Of a stretch of 64,000 bases of DNA, positions 11,151 through 23,949 are shown in pieces; the first letter of the stretch is position 1, and the number at the start of each line of letters is the position of its first letter. The stretch covers positions 186,001 to 250,000 of the forward strand of contig JAWZYV010012352.1 in the NCBI GenBank assembly GCA_038373885.1. The letters run 5' to 3'. A program made the position numbers and the translations under genes. The stretch is from Cheiracanthium punctorium (Eukaryota; Arthropoda; Arachnida; Araneae; Cheiracanthiidae). A model generated the notes under the pieces. That model saw nothing but the letters and a program-made list of their open reading frames with translations. It did no database searches and was not told the origin of the DNA.

Positions 11151-14100
11151 TTCTAGAAATTTTAATTCCTTTAAGGTAAATAGCAATTTTTTTTTCTCTT
11201 ATCAAGTAAAATCATCTAAATAATATAAAATAAGGCGTAGGAGTGTTGAATATAGACTGCTAGCTATTAAAAAGTATTTTCCAAATACTTTCTTTTCAAT
11301 TTAATCTTCATTACTAGCATCAAAATTTGGAATTTTAAGGACTTTTTGATGTTTAAGCACATTCCACTAAAAGAAATGATGATTTTGTAAATATTTTCAC
11401 TGTTCACAGTTTAACTCAGCAATTTGTTATGTTACTTTATAACCTGCATCTTTCTTAGCAATACACAGAAGTCATTAACTACTTTGCGTTCTATTCTTCC
11501 GCCAATACTCTTTTTCACTAGCATCTCCTTCACGTTAATCTCCAATAATGCAAAAGAAAATTCACACTTCTTTAAAATTTGCGTTATATTCAACCAGTCA
11601 AAGTACATAATCCGAATTTCAAGTTCGATTATCGATTGTAAATTTGTACTTATTCATAGGGTTAAAATCAAATTATAAATTCAACCAAAATCCCAAAGAT
11701 AGAACAAAGAACTAAATTCTTGTTCGTGCCAATAAACATAAAAAGGCAATTCACGTAATTTGTAAAACAACACGAACTGTACATTTTTCAGTGCATTAAA
11801 ATTTTTATGTAGAAAATCTCTTTTTACAAAAAAACAAAAAAAGAAAGGTTAGATTTCAAAACTTCAGAATTCTTGTTTGAGAGAGTACACATAAAATATT
11901 TTAAGTGATATCATTACAAAGATAGACGTGAATCGATATATTTCACATCATCGCCTAAACTTAATGAATAAACTTAATTCCTGGGTACAAATTGCAAACC
12001 CAGGCACAAAAATGGCGGCTTGCAACAGTTTGTCAATCTAGAAGCCTTACACTGCACCAAAAACAGCACGTGATAGAAATATACTTATGATCATGATACG
12101 AGACAGGTGTATTTAAGTCGCACTTTAGCCCACTTGTTTAATTTAATTGAACAATGCAGCCAGCATACGAGCCGATAGTTAAACTAAACCAGTATTCTCT
12201 TAGCGTTATATGGGGCAGAGAACATGAGGCCGAATTTCATAAATGAATTATATGCTTACAGATTACATAAATGAAACAGTTCACAAACAGAACTATTATC
12301 TTTAGACATGACCTACATATATGTGTGTATGAATATCATCAGTTAATATCTGGATTATCGAACAAACCAGAGGTGCTCGTGTAAATTGTTATCATCAGGT
12401 AAAATGAACTGTTGCAGAATAATCCAGTGACAAAAGACAAGTACGAATTTGATTCAAATATCAAACATCACGACATACTTATCCATTATTAAATTTTCAT
12501 AATACTACCAGTTGCTTGTATATTGTTTTCGTCAGTTAATGAGTACATTTCAATTGTGATTGTATAGACTTCTAGAGCCCTTTTTCCCCTCTCCTTTCGT
12601 TGCATCTGTTTCACTTCTGTTCTTAAAAACATGTTTGTATCAAGGAATGAGTTTTTTTAATCTTTTCTGAAGCGAACGAAGCGAATCTCTTCAAAACGTG
12701 TCAGGAAAAAAATTGGTAAGGAAGAGATTTCAAGCGTTTTAGATGATCGACATAAGAGATAAATACCTGAATATAATTTTCTATGAGAGTAAATTTCTGT
12801 ATTTTGATTTGACTGTCGAATGTAATTTTTGATAGATAATATGTATTATAAAATTTTAACAGGATAATGTGTTATAGATTGGTTTTATGAAACGTGTCAC
12901 CCTAAAATTGCCTTGACATGCATAATTTATAGCTTCTGCCCCTACTATATTCCGCAATATCAACTATTGTAGAAAAACTTCCAACTTTTGTAACGACAGT
13001 ATCTAATGTTAAGAGATTTAAAACATTGTAATGTCAGGCAAGATCAAGAAATAGAAAAAGAGTCGCCCTAAAAGCATTAGCATGCTACATGTTCTCATCG
13101 TTTTAGTGTAGTTCAATTCAGTTTCTTTTCCTTTCATTTAAACTTGATGCCTTTTTTAACTGACGTATTCCTGATGAAAAATCGATCCTACCTCGAAATT
13201 TTCATTTCAGAAATGCTATATTTAGCTTTTGTAACTCAAGAAGCATGTTACTGCTTCATTGGAAAATGTATATTAACCTTGGTCTTGTCCCCCCTCTAAA
13301 ATACCCTTTTCTAAAAAATAAATAAATAAAATAAACAAACGTTTTAATAATTAAAAATTCTTTAAAAAATCAACTTGTTTTATTATTGGATTGATGTTAT
13401 TGAGATCCGGAGTTATAATAATACAGACAAACAAAATTGTGAGTTTTAAATGTATAAGAACACGCAGTCAATAGAACGTCACCAAAAATAGCATTAATCG
13501 TGCATAATAATTACTTTTATTATTTTCTGAAGTTATTAATATTACTATCGCAAAGAAAACTAGTTTTTTATTAACAAGAGGCAAAAAGGAAATTTTATTA
13601 GTTCATGCTTGAATTTAAATTTTATTTCTATTTTAAAACATGCTTTAAAATATCTTTTAGCTTCAGTTCACATTAGTTTAAAGAATAGTTTATAGAGTAA
13701 ATTAGATATCTAACTGAAGCATATTTTACGAAAACACAACAGTGAGAAAGCTTATGTTTAACAAATATAAAACCACTAAACATATAACCACATATATTAC
13801 TTTTTGCGCCCCACCAATTTAAAAGAGTACCTACTATTTAATAAACTCTTTTTTGCGTAAATTTTAGGCTGGAAGTTTATCAGAATTAAAATGGTATAAC
13901 ATGCTTTAACTTCCGGTTCATAAATTTCACTATGACAAATTAGCGATCTTAGTTTGTTTTAAAAGTACCTACCAAAGTACAACAAGACATTTTATAAAGA
14001 ATAATAAGAGTTTCGTCTAAATTTCAAATAGATAGTTTACTTGTTTTTGCTGTTGTACATAATTTATTTTGTTAAAATTTGTATTTGTTAAAATCATACG

Positions 14101-14500
14101 CATAAATTAATTGAAAAAGAAAATAAAAGGCAAGGAAACTAAGTTATACCAAATACATAGATTTTAAAGTACTCTTAAATTTAAAGTATCTTTTAAGCAT
14201 AAAAAACCACAACTAACATGTTTTATTGAAATCTACCGAAGCTGCATAATCTATAAAAAATACTTTGTGATCCTCTGTAAGCAACAAATATAAGTAAAAT
14301 ACACTTTTTGTATTGTTTTGTGTACATTTTTTTGCTTGTATAGGTTACTAGAGTTAAATTGGCAATATCACAAGCAAATTTAATCATAATTACAAAGTTA
14401 TTTACTACTAATTCAAATTACAATAATTAAACATATCTGATACATTTTCTGTTGATAAACGGATCTAGGGACAGCTAACTACTAACGTCAGAAACGAATA
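11151..14500. other. gene-poor AT-rich region
   Basis: No supported gene. Short frames only, including one plus-strand frame (11424-11678) without motifs. Around 11974-12250 the base composition is less AT-rich and a short cysteine-containing minus-strand frame follows an acceptor-like site; see findings. The region may be intron of the gene that starts at 14601. Confidence 0.4.
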
Positions 14501-14534
14501 AAAGGGAGAACAAGTAATTAAAATATATTCTTAC

Positions 14535-14601
14535 ATCCAGCTTTAGAAAATACAACCAAGCTCAGAACCAAAGCGGCTACCAACAGGCTAAACCCAGACA
14601 T
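14535..14601 (-). CDS. first coding exon with signal peptide, secreted protein (partial)
   Basis: Minus-strand ATG at 14601 opens a 22-codon frame, MSGFSLLVAALVLSLVVF followed by SKAG, which reads as a secretory signal: short polar N-terminus, 13-residue hydrophobic core, and a small-residue cleavage site after SKA. A strong donor GTAAGA starts at 14534 and leaves the exon in phase 1. Without splicing the frame would end five codons later. The next exon needs two bases to complete a codon and was not found with confidence to the left. The function of the mature protein is unknown. Confidence 0.45.
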
Positions 14602-14780
14602 GACTGGAAAGTAAGCTAGTAAGCCAGCGAAATGAACTAACAATAATGAGCGGCAATTTTCTTAAAAGTGTCTCCGAATAAATGCCTAGTTGCTTAGAAA
14701 CGGTATATTAAAACCTTAAAGAGGTTAATGTTTAAAAGAAGCCCTCGCGAGAGAGGGAGTAAGAGATTTTTGCGCATTCT
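14602..14780 (-). promoter_or_regulatory. possible promoter and 5' UTR of the signal-peptide gene
   Basis: Upstream of the ATG at 14601 the minus strand holds TTTAATATACC at about 14705-14715, a TATA-like block roughly 110 bases before the ATG, and a GA-rich GAGAGAGGG block (as plus strand) around 14750. Composition is less AT-rich than the surroundings. No transcription start can be proved from sequence. Confidence 0.25.
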
Positions 14781-15059
14781 GCTGACTGTCGTTGAAATTT
14801 TGCGTGCAAGGCGAAAAGTTCGTGAGCACCTAGATTTTTTATTTTTATTTGGTTATTGTACTTGAATAATGTATGCTCTTCCCCCTAAAAGATTCGCGTG
14901 CCACTCGTATAGAGTGTATATTTATTTAAGTTTATGTTTCGTACTGAAAGGCAAACCAAGTGACGTAAAAAGCAAGGAACAAGGATGAAAAATGATCAGC
15001 TGAGTCATTAAGAGAAAGGTGATAGTTGATATCGTTATTATGGGAATGCATGTGATGTT

Positions 15060-15665
15060 TGCATTTTGAACATTGTATTTTGAACGCACTTACATGCTTC
15101 CAGTGAATTTCGCAGCAGCATTTTATACCAGAGGATTTATTAGACTAATGTATTAAATGGATTAATATAATATTCAACATCTCTCTCTAGATTACAAAAA
15201 ATGGAGAATCACGACTTTTTTTGCTTCGTAAAATGTTGACTAATCATTTATTCATAAGGCCGTTTTTAGTTATGAACCAAAGATTTCTCTGTTTTTAATT
15301 TAAGCGTGAATATAAGAAATTTATTTCAGAAAATATACGTACTTTATATTCGTAAGCCAAATGCTGCTACATTGTATTTTGAACATATTTGAATGTTTTC
15401 ACTGAATTTCCCAAGAGTATTTCATGTCAGACTGTTTATTAGACAAGTCTAGTTAATGGGGTAATACAATACTCAAAATTCCCTTTAGATAATGGAAAGT
15501 CATGATAACAGTGGCGTAAAATAGTTAAATGAACATTTTTTTTGCACAAGATACGTTTAAGAAATGAACCACTAAAATAACTCTCTTATTTTTTAAAATA
15601 AGAACTCGATTGAAAGTATATGAAATTTATTTCCAAGAAAATTAGCGTATTTCACTTTTTTTTAT
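15060..15665. repeat. diverged two-unit tandem duplication, period about 300 bp
   Basis: Unit one (about 15060-15345) and unit two (about 15365-15665) share ordered blocks: ACATTGTATTTTGAAC, TTCCAGTGAATTTC / TTCACTGAATTTC, TTTATTAGAC, AATGGATTAATA / AATGGGGTAATA, and a final GAAATTTATTTC. Divergence is high, so the duplication is old. Confidence 0.55.
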
Positions 15666-15988
15666 AAAAGTGTTCAATGAGCTAATGCTTATAAACAGAA
15701 CTTAAATAAGTTACTGAAAAGGAAGCTTAGAATCGGTGATACCGATTTTGATCAGAGAATAGTTTTCTGGCTGACGTTACATAATTGAAGTTCTGAATTG
15801 GCTTTGCTGACAACTTAATGAATTTAGAAATAGAGTATTTAACTGTGCCGTAAAATAAATGTAATCGTTTACTGAATTTGAATAATTTTCAAGTTAGAAT
15901 GTAAAGAAAAAAAAATCCATTCACAGACTAATTGGTCGAATTTGACACCAATCCCATTATGAATTAAAATCCGCATACGAGAAACTTG

Positions 15989-16013
15989 TTTTTTTTTTTT
16001 TTTTTTTTTTTTT
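15989..16013 (+). repeat. poly-T tract
   Basis: Uninterrupted T run of about 24 bases, immediately followed by GGGAACC. It may be the tail of an old minus-strand retroposed copy, but no body is recognised. Confidence 0.6.
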
Positions 16014-17065
16014 GGGAACCTTCGAAGAGTACTGTTTGGAACGATATGTAGAACTACTGTCAATCTTCGCATTGATGTAGCATGTGAAGGTTTTCATATG
16101 TAAATTGGTACAGTGAAAAATAGAATTCTATTATGGAAGTGTTAGTGTACATGATATACTTGGTTTATTTATATTTAATGTTTAAGGAGCTATTTGCAAA
16201 TGTAGATATATCCTGCTTACCGAGAACTGTCCTTCATAAGAGCTGCAGTTCAGGTAACCTTTGATGACACTTTATGAGTTTAAGTGATGATGGGATGATT
16301 GATTAAAATATCGCCAAAAAGAATCACCCTAACAGTGAAATTGATGTAGACATTACTTACTATACATATATGCATATTGAATCCAATTCGTCGGCGTATT
16401 AAATCCTTTTCCGAAAGTTGATTAACAGAATGAATAGTGTGACTATTGACTTGCTAGTGAGTTTGGACAAGGAAGTTTTTGGCTAAACGGGTTTTTGTTC
16501 CGTATAGTTTAGCTATAATATTGCAAGTATGTTCCCACAAAACTCGTGTGTTTTGATTCCTCTTGGCATTTCATGAGAAACTTTTGGGGAGATGAGAAAA
16601 TTTTGAGAATGTTTAAAGATACCTAAAGAAAGCTTTATAAATCTTACAATCATTCCACAGGTCAGAGTCAATTTTCTTGGGATTTTTTTTTAATTGGGTG
16701 ATTTTCAAAATCATGCAATTTTGTATATACTGGAAAAAAATCAGAAGCGTTATTCTAAAATATGGGGAAACAATTGTAGTTTAAAATTGCAAGAAGATTT
16801 CCGCATCAGGAAGGAAAGTATTCACAAACGTTTCCGCACTTAAAAGTATTCATCGTTCCAAAACGTTTCTGTATATTTCTGGAACGTATCCGCACCTAGC
16901 GGAGAAAGTATTCAGAAACTGTTCTGTATATTTCGGAAAGATGTTCAGAAACTTTCCTGCGCTGTAAAATATGTTGCCGTTTTAACAGAGTACTTTTACA
17001 ACTTAAAATAAATGATGTAAAATAATTAAATGAGTCGATAAGTGCTTAAATTGTCCACACCGTAG
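16014..17065. other. no gene recognised; weak local repeats
   Basis: AT-rich sequence. At 16810-16970 blocks such as GAAAGTATTCACAAACG and GAAAGTATTCAGAAACTG, and CTGTATATTTC twice, show a decayed short tandem repeat. No reading frame of note. Confidence 0.35.
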
Positions 17066-17218
17066 TTAACCCCTTGTCTGTAACGCCCGATCTCAGTTTG
17101 GGCAAGGCAAATGCACCAATTTTGAAATGTCGGACCTGAATTAATTAACAAAATTAAAGAGAACCCCCCACCCATTTTGGCACGTTTTTTCAAATATATT
17201 CCGCAGGCAAGGCGTTAA
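17066..17218. mobile_element. small TTAA-flanked MITE (piggyBac type)
   Basis: TTAA at both ends with inverted termini TTAACCCCTTGTCTG and TTAACGCCTTGCCTG (second read on the minus strand), enclosing 153 bp with no coding capacity. The TTAA target and the short C-rich ends fit a piggyBac-mobilised MITE of a different family from copies A to C. Confidence 0.6.
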
Positions 17219-18139
17219 AGTAATTTTTACATTACTGCTTATACATCACATAGCCTCTATCCAAAAGTTTAAACTGCGGGGTCACGCTATATTCCGGTAA
17301 AATATTCGGAATCAAATTAGGAATCTTCTATAACATTTTCATGATTGTGGAAAGGTTCTTTTCAGGATTTCGAGGACTGGCATAACGATTATTTAAAAAA
17401 AATGAATGGCCGTGTTATATCGGTAGTTAGTATTTGATTTGACAGACCACGGCAAGCAAAATGCACGCTATGCCGTCTTAAACAATTCTTGAAATGTACC
17501 AAAATTGTTATTTTTCACTTTTGGAGGATGAAACAATCCCTAGAAATTCGGAACAGTGAGTGATTTGGATTTGAAATTCTCTTGATACTTTAATATTGAC
17601 AATTCTGTCAAACAGCTTGTGCACCTAAACATCTTTTATTTCTTTCGCGACTTCAAGTTGAAAAGACAGAAAATTTTAGATGAAATTTTTGACTCTGTAG
17701 CCATGTAGCTGTTGTTAAAAAACACTCAAATTACTGGTGTTAAACGATAAAGTAAATAAAAAACTTTGTAAAAAACACACACCAATAAAAAACTTTGTAA
17801 AAAACACACACCTATAACTTCTTATGTGTGTTTTTTACAAAGTTTTTTATTTACTTCATGCAGCTGTTTGTAGGAAAGCTAATGCTTTAGATCTAATTAA
17901 AATATTATTCGCCACCGTTATTTCTTTAATGAAAGAGTATGGCTTTTAATTTCCGAAGGTACGTAACAGATGAAACTCAACTAGAAGCAGCGATTATTGT
18001 TTAATGTAAATTTTACAGTATTTTAATTAAGGATGTAGAGATTAGTTTTTTACGGAAAGGTGAGACAAAATAAAGTTTTTTAAAAGTTCTTAAATGTGCT
18101 GTGCCGAACGTGTTCACCAAACATCAATCGATATCATGT
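17219..18139. other. no gene recognised
   Basis: AT-rich sequence with one compact palindrome and tandem repeat described separately at 17755-17860. No supported exon. Confidence 0.35.
17755..17860. repeat. palindrome with internal tandem duplication
   Basis: AATAAAAAACTTTGTAAAAA plus an ACACAC block occurs twice in tandem, and its reverse complement follows after a short spacer, extended on both outer sides to AAGTAAATAAA / TTTATTTACTT. The transcript could form a hairpin of about 33 bp. Confidence 0.75.
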
Positions 18140-19055
18140 TTCATTTTGACATCTTTATTAACAATATACCAATACAAAGAACAGAAACCAAAAATTGTAT
18201 CACACAAACACCTTAAATAAACAAATTTATATTAAAATGATATAAACCTTAACAAAAAAAAAATTATCTTGAGTAACAGTTTCCCCATGGTGCAGTTCTA
18301 AAACAAAGAACCTCGTCCCAAAAAAGAAAAAAAAAAAGATGGAGAGAAAACTAAAGAGTTCACTCTGTTTTTATTAAACCATATATTTGTGGCCACAAAA
18401 GAAGTTAAATGCAAACAAAAGATGCATATGTCTTTATCTAATTGGAACTAAATCGTATTACGCAGAGTATTTTACAATGAGATCATGAACCATTTCATAA
18501 AAGGGCAGTATAACAAAATAAAACTTAACAAAGTCTAAAATAAAATCTAATTATATTTACACAATATAATCATCGCAAACATATCTCAAAATTGAAAAAA
18601 TTATTTATGAATCAAAGTTTTAATATAAATTATAAAAGAACGCCTTTACAAGAAAACATAAAAAGCCGCTAGAATTAAATAGAATAGTCAGAGTTAAACA
18701 GAAGATTGAATATGTGAAGGTTTTGTATGTAGATATTTCTCGCTTTAGTTCATCCTAATAAATAATCTTGCAAGTAATAAATGTTATTTAAAAAGTCAAA
18801 ACAATGGTCGCACTTTTTTATTGCGTAGCATAGGGAATGAATTACATTTAATCTTTTTATTGTAATAGTTTCTTACATTTTTTTAAATGCTTTCTGTTAC
18901 GTTTTTGTTATGCTCGCTTTCTGTAATTTAGATGGGGGAAAGTTTTGCTGATAACTACAGTTTTTATCTGATTATATCCTGTTATAAAAAGGATGTTGTT
19001 TTGAAGATTTTTGTTTGGCACTATTTGGCTTATAAGTTTTCTGTTAAGCTGATGT
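18140..19055 (-). other. probable 3' UTR of the terminal exon ending at 19056
   Basis: The plus strand is markedly A-rich here, so the minus strand is U-rich, as expected of a 3' UTR. A canonical AATAAA lies on the minus strand at 18154-18159 (TTTATT on plus), about 900 bases after the stop at 19056. There are no open frames. Inferred from composition and the signal only. Confidence 0.45.
18154..18159 (-). other. candidate polyadenylation signal AATAAA
   Basis: Minus-strand AATAAA near the left edge of the A-rich block (plus strand). It fits as the end of the transcript carrying the 19056-19155 exon; the cleavage site cannot be seen. Confidence 0.4.
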
Positions 19056-19155
19056 TTACTGCGTCTCTATAAATCTGGCTACTACTGGGCCAGAAACCTT
19101 GTACTTTCCGGATACCATTTTCCTAATAGGAGTGTTCGTACCTGACGACGGAACA
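19056..19155 (-). CDS. terminal coding exon of an unidentified minus-strand gene
   Basis: Acceptor TTTTCACAG (AG at 19156-19157) leads into 100 nt that end in TAA (19056-19058). After one base completing a split codon the frame reads 32 residues, including TNTPIRKMVSGKYKV and SGPVVARFIETQ at the C-terminus. Composition is clearly less AT-rich than the flanks, and a U-rich 3' UTR with a poly-A signal follows. I do not recognise the family. It could be an alternative last exon of the NCKAP5-like gene, but no junction seen downstream of that gene's first exon ends in the needed phase 2, so a separate gene is more likely. Confidence 0.5.
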
Positions 19156-19390
19156 CTGTGAAAATTATAAATGTTAGTGTAACGAAGTGAATTTTTACAA
19201 ATTATAGTGAACTATTCATACAATTTAATTTATAAAATCAATACTTTATTATTAAGGGTAGTAAAACTTAAGAAGTTTCGACGTCTTCCAACGAAAACTA
19301 TTTACTCTTTTAATCTAGATCCGGAAGACCTTTTATTCCTTTTAGGCTGTAGATAGATATTACCGTTAATCTTTCATTGTTCGTGAATCT

Positions 19391-19589
19391 GTTGTGTTAT
19401 GGCACCGGGGGGGGGGGCGTTGGGCAGAGGACTTTTAATGGGGTTCCAGCGCGTATTCACGTAACATCTGGAGAAAAAACGCACACAACTCCAGACCGTT
19501 AAATCAACAACCGAGCGTTAGGTAAGAACACTGGAACACACTTCCGGCATCCAATACACTCAGTGTCATATGCACTCGGCCATGGTAGG
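19391..19589 (-). mobile_element. tRNA-derived SINE, copy 2
   Basis: Shares GCGTATTCACGTAACATCTG, CTCCAGACCGTTA and the head CACTCGGCCATGG (plus strand) with copies 1 and 3. The 5' head on the minus strand, CCATGGCCGAGTGCATATGA, is a degraded A-box. Confidence 0.7.
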
Positions 19590-20869
19590 ATTCGTTCGTG
19601 AGTATGCAGCTGTTATTACGCTAGAAGATTGAAAAGGTCTGAGTAAGTTTTTCGGGTATTGATAATTTTTGTGTGCAATTTTCGCAACGAGTGAATGTGA
19701 ATGCTAAACCTGGATAACCAAAATGCACCTCTGAAGATAAGTGGGTAGATGATATTTAGAACTTTCAGACTTTTCCTGCCAAAAATCTAAATTCCAAAGA
19801 TATAGGCTTGCAAGTGATTTGGTGTAAGCTGGTACAAAAGTGAAGTTTCATTGCCGGCTAGTCGTTATTGATAGATATTCTTAACATAGAGGAAGTGCCA
19901 GCCTGCAATTTGAGTTTGATATTTGAATTTTAAACTGTTGTCTTAAAACTTGTCGGAAGCTGCCGAATTCTATATGCATTTTCTTAATTGAAGTACGCAT
20001 AAATCAGCTTGTGATATTAAATTATTGTAAGCTTTTTCATTAATTCTGGTATTGAGAAATTAACTAAACTCATTAATTTACAGTACTTCAATTTTCAAGT
20101 TGTTCTTGACTAGTAACGACAGTTTTTTTTTTCTAATTTTACGATATAGAATTTAGAGAAATAGATCAACAATTGTTATATTTCACAGATAGGTTTGATT
20201 GTTATAATGTTTGGTGATAAAATAATCATAAAAATATTATTTTGAAATTTTATCGAACTCCATTCGGAGGTGGCCAGAACAATTTATAGCAGTCGAGCAT
20301 CAGCGGTGTTGCGGATAGGCATTTAAGTGTCTGGTACTAGAAAGTTAAATTTATATTTTTTGTGTTCCGTTTGCATTTTGTAACTGTTATTGTACTCTGT
20401 AATGCTTCATGCGTTAATTAAATAAGTTCAGAGCTAGTAAAAGGATTTGCATCTGTTTGTTGAAGAACGGTTACATATTTTTTAAATAATACGAATATTC
20501 AAATTAACAAGTTTGCACCTACCGCAAATAAAAGCAAGCTTCAAAATAGTTTGACGAAAGTCAAAGCTTTGGAACGTTGAAAATGTACGTAAATGATTTA
20601 GAACTATAAATACGTATGTCAGTGCCTAATAATAAGTTATGCTTAAAAAAAAATGTTAAATGAAAAAGCATTATATTTTAAAATGTACACTTTTTTATCT
20701 TTTATAGCAAGAAATGTGAATTAAATTTGAAATTTTAATGAAATTGATACTCACTAACCTGAAATTACGAAAATATGAAAGGAAATTAAAAAAAACGAAA
20801 CCTAAGAAACATCCATTTGTGTTTCTCTGTATTAGAAAGACATATTTCATAAAACTTCCAAAATGAAAA
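19590..20869. other. intergenic or intronic sequence, no gene recognised
   Basis: AT-rich with no frame or splice pair that I can support. It separates the 19056-19155 exon from the likely 3' UTR of the NCKAP5-like gene. Confidence 0.4.
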
Positions 20870-23434
20870 TTTATTATCCCTAGTATATATACAGCAGGGT
20901 GGCTGCTCTAAAAAATAGACCTCTGTACAAACATCCAAATACACAGTATAAAACATAACACCTGTTTATTCACAATCACATTTCAACTCCAAAATTTGCA
21001 AAGTATATGTACAAAAGTAGCAGACAAAAACCAACAATAAAAAGTTTCCCAAGCAAGCACTACACTTAATTTAATTTATTATCATACATAACACAGCATC
21101 ACAACAGCAAGATCAAGAGGACTATAAAAGGTTTTAAAAAATTACATTCAAAATGTTCAGAGACTGAACATAAAAAATGCAAATTAATTAAGATTTATGC
21201 TTGAAATAATAAAAATAATCTAATCCACGTGAGATAACGCATTGATTAAATAAAATTGATAAGGGAACATGTTGCGTGGTTTGAGCCAAAACTTTATTAC
21301 CACATTATTGTATAGTTATTATAACGGATGTATTATTATTATATTTTTTAATTTCAGATCTTGATACTCAAATGCCTATTGTATCATTTCATAAACAAAG
21401 TTTTATTATTCATTTAAATTTTGAAGCTTAATAATTTTATTTTCTGAAATGCAGCGTATGATATACACAATTTTTAAAAATCTATATGATGTCTTTTAAA
21501 TACACTGTAGAATCTAAATTTTTAAATGATGAATCAATGAATTTTGTTTATAAACATTTATGAAGTGAAACAGTCAATATTAGCAGGATAAACAATAAGT
21601 TAACATATAGGATCTGATGCACACATCATGTGCAAATGTAGATGTGAAGTACACTTCTGCATTTTCTAGTTCACATATGTAATTATCATACAAGAAATAT
21701 GTGACAGTTATATTTCGTTTGGTTTAATTTAAATTATTTTGATGTTAGATAATTATACATTAAGTAATTTATTTCTATAATATCCTTATAGGATTAGGAA
21801 CTTTATTTTTCAGGATTTATCTTTTCAAATAAATAATTACATTTTTTTTAGGCATGAATGTGCACATAATTATTCGTATAAAAGCTGGAGTTCGAAATTA
21901 ACGTATCTAACCCAATTTCACAATTGCTATTTAATACAACTCATAATTATACAATCTATGCATAAATGTACTCATAAATTAATTAAATTGGAAATTAAAT
22001 ATACCCAGCCAATGCAGTTAAAACAATCGTAATAATGACTAAAAGTATTGTGTATTTAATTAGGATAGTACTATGCTTTCACAAAAAGAATTCTTGTTAA
22101 ACGTTTATTTTCCCACACGTAGATGAGAAAAGAGTCAAATGATTAAGGAGATTTTTGTGTTGAACAACACAAATAGAAAATAACAATAAAAAACCTTTTG
22201 TTTAACATAACATAGGTTAGAGAGAAAAAGCTATTCTTTAATGCTTTATGAGTAGATAAAATTCATATGCATTTGCATTATACATATTTTACATTATACA
22301 GTAAAATTTATCAATATTAAAATCCTATTTACTTTAGAACAAGACAGTCAGGATTAATATTCAGAAAGAGTAAAAAATGATTGCAATCGTTTCTATTATA
22401 TAAATAGTTGGAAATACTTCAAGAATTTGAGGAATAATAAATTAATTCTATTGTACAAGATTCATCTTAAAATATGTTTATCCCTAAAAGATTGCTCTAA
22501 CTATTAAGAAAGGCACAAAACAATTTTCGTCTATTCTTAAAAATGAAAGGATATACATACAGGTACAAGAATGTTTCAGACTGAATGGAAAAGAGCTTTG
22601 TTTGCACCATCTAATTCAACAGATGTATATATTAAAGAAAAACTTTAAAATTTACAGATGAAAATTCAGCATTTAAAAAGAAATTCCAGATGAGTTAAGG
22701 TCATTTGAAACAGAATTATCAATAATAATTCTTTTAGAGTACTTGAGCATATAATTTCATTTATTTAAAACAGATAGAAATGAGAATGCAAAGTATTTTT
22801 TAAAACCCAATGTATTAAATTAAAACAATTTTTAAAATGACAGTGAATTAATATTACAGTTTTCCCCATCAAAAACGATACACAGAAAGAAAAAGAAACT
22901 TATTTAGAATAGATGTTAATGCTTTTTATCAATATACAAAGCTAGTTTTAATTGGAGTATACGGTAAACATGCTCAAGTAATAAAATACTAATTTTAATG
23001 AAAATGATTTGGAAACATTTATGAACATAGAGCATCATAACCATTGAGTAAGAGGTAAAAAGCATTTTCGAAAATGGAATAGTGAATTTGTAGCATGCTT
23101 TTGAACTTGTAGCATATAGTTGATTATACAAGGCACAAGAGTTCACTTCTCAAGAAATAATTAACTTTTAAAAAATTATATTAAAAAAGGAAGATCAAAA
23201 TTCTTAACAAAATGATTTTCACAATTTAAAATGGCAGAAACTTCAGCTGGGTAGCAGCTTGTGCGCTTCACTTGGAGATGAATAACCAACTGAAAATAAA
23301 ACCCATCTGGACAGTGAAAAATGCTGATTGTTTTGATTTCTTTGAACAAATTCAAAATGCCAAACTTCTTCTCATACACAAGTCTCTATGTCTTCAAAAT
23401 ATACAAAAATACTTAACAAGACTTAAAATGAACT
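20870..23434 (-). other. probable 3' UTR of the NCKAP5-like gene
   Basis: After the stop at 23435 the minus strand stays U-rich for about 2.5 kb without coding frames. A canonical AATAAA occurs at 20870-20875 near the point where the composition changes; an earlier one lies at about 22757. The UTR length is an inference. A 3' RACE product or RNA-seq coverage would settle which signal is used. Confidence 0.4.
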
Positions 23435-23949
23435 TCAGCTGGCGTCTTCGTAGCTGTCGGGCTTAGAAGAGTAGCTCTCTGCACAAGAATCACTCAGCGA
23501 TATATGATCCAAAAGTTCACAGTCCTGAGAATTCAGAGTTGAGGACGACATGTTGTGACTGAGGGGCTGATTCCACAAATTCGGTAACCTCATCCTCTTG
23601 TAACTAGAAAATGGCGACCGCGTGTTGGAAGACTGGTTGCCAAATGCGGCTAACTTGTTTGATACTGTTGGTGATAGGAAAGACATACGTTCTTTGTTGG
23701 ACAAAGATTCCCGACCAGCAGGACAGAGATCGGAAGGTGGCGTGACTGTACGGTGGATCGGCAGCAGTTCGTGGGATGAAGTGGAGTTCAGTATGTTCAG
23801 AGTCTCTAAGGAGGAGGTGGGTAATTCTTCTAGGAAGTCAAAGCAGGCTATAGCTTCTTTTTCTTTGTCTCCAAAACGGTAGAAAAGTTCTCGCCGCCCC
23901 ACTATCGACGATCTCTTTTTGCCTTCGAACAATGGGTGGTTGGCTGAAG
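23435..23949 (-). CDS. NCKAP5: NCKAP5-like last coding exon
   Basis: Two in-frame acceptors six bases apart (CAGCTTCAG, exon end 23949 or 23943) allow inclusion or loss of two residues. The frame runs through FEGKKRSSIVGRRELFYRFG and ends in SSKPDSYEDAS before TGA at 23435-23437. Continuity from exon 10 requires phase 1, which both acceptors satisfy. Confidence 0.85.
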
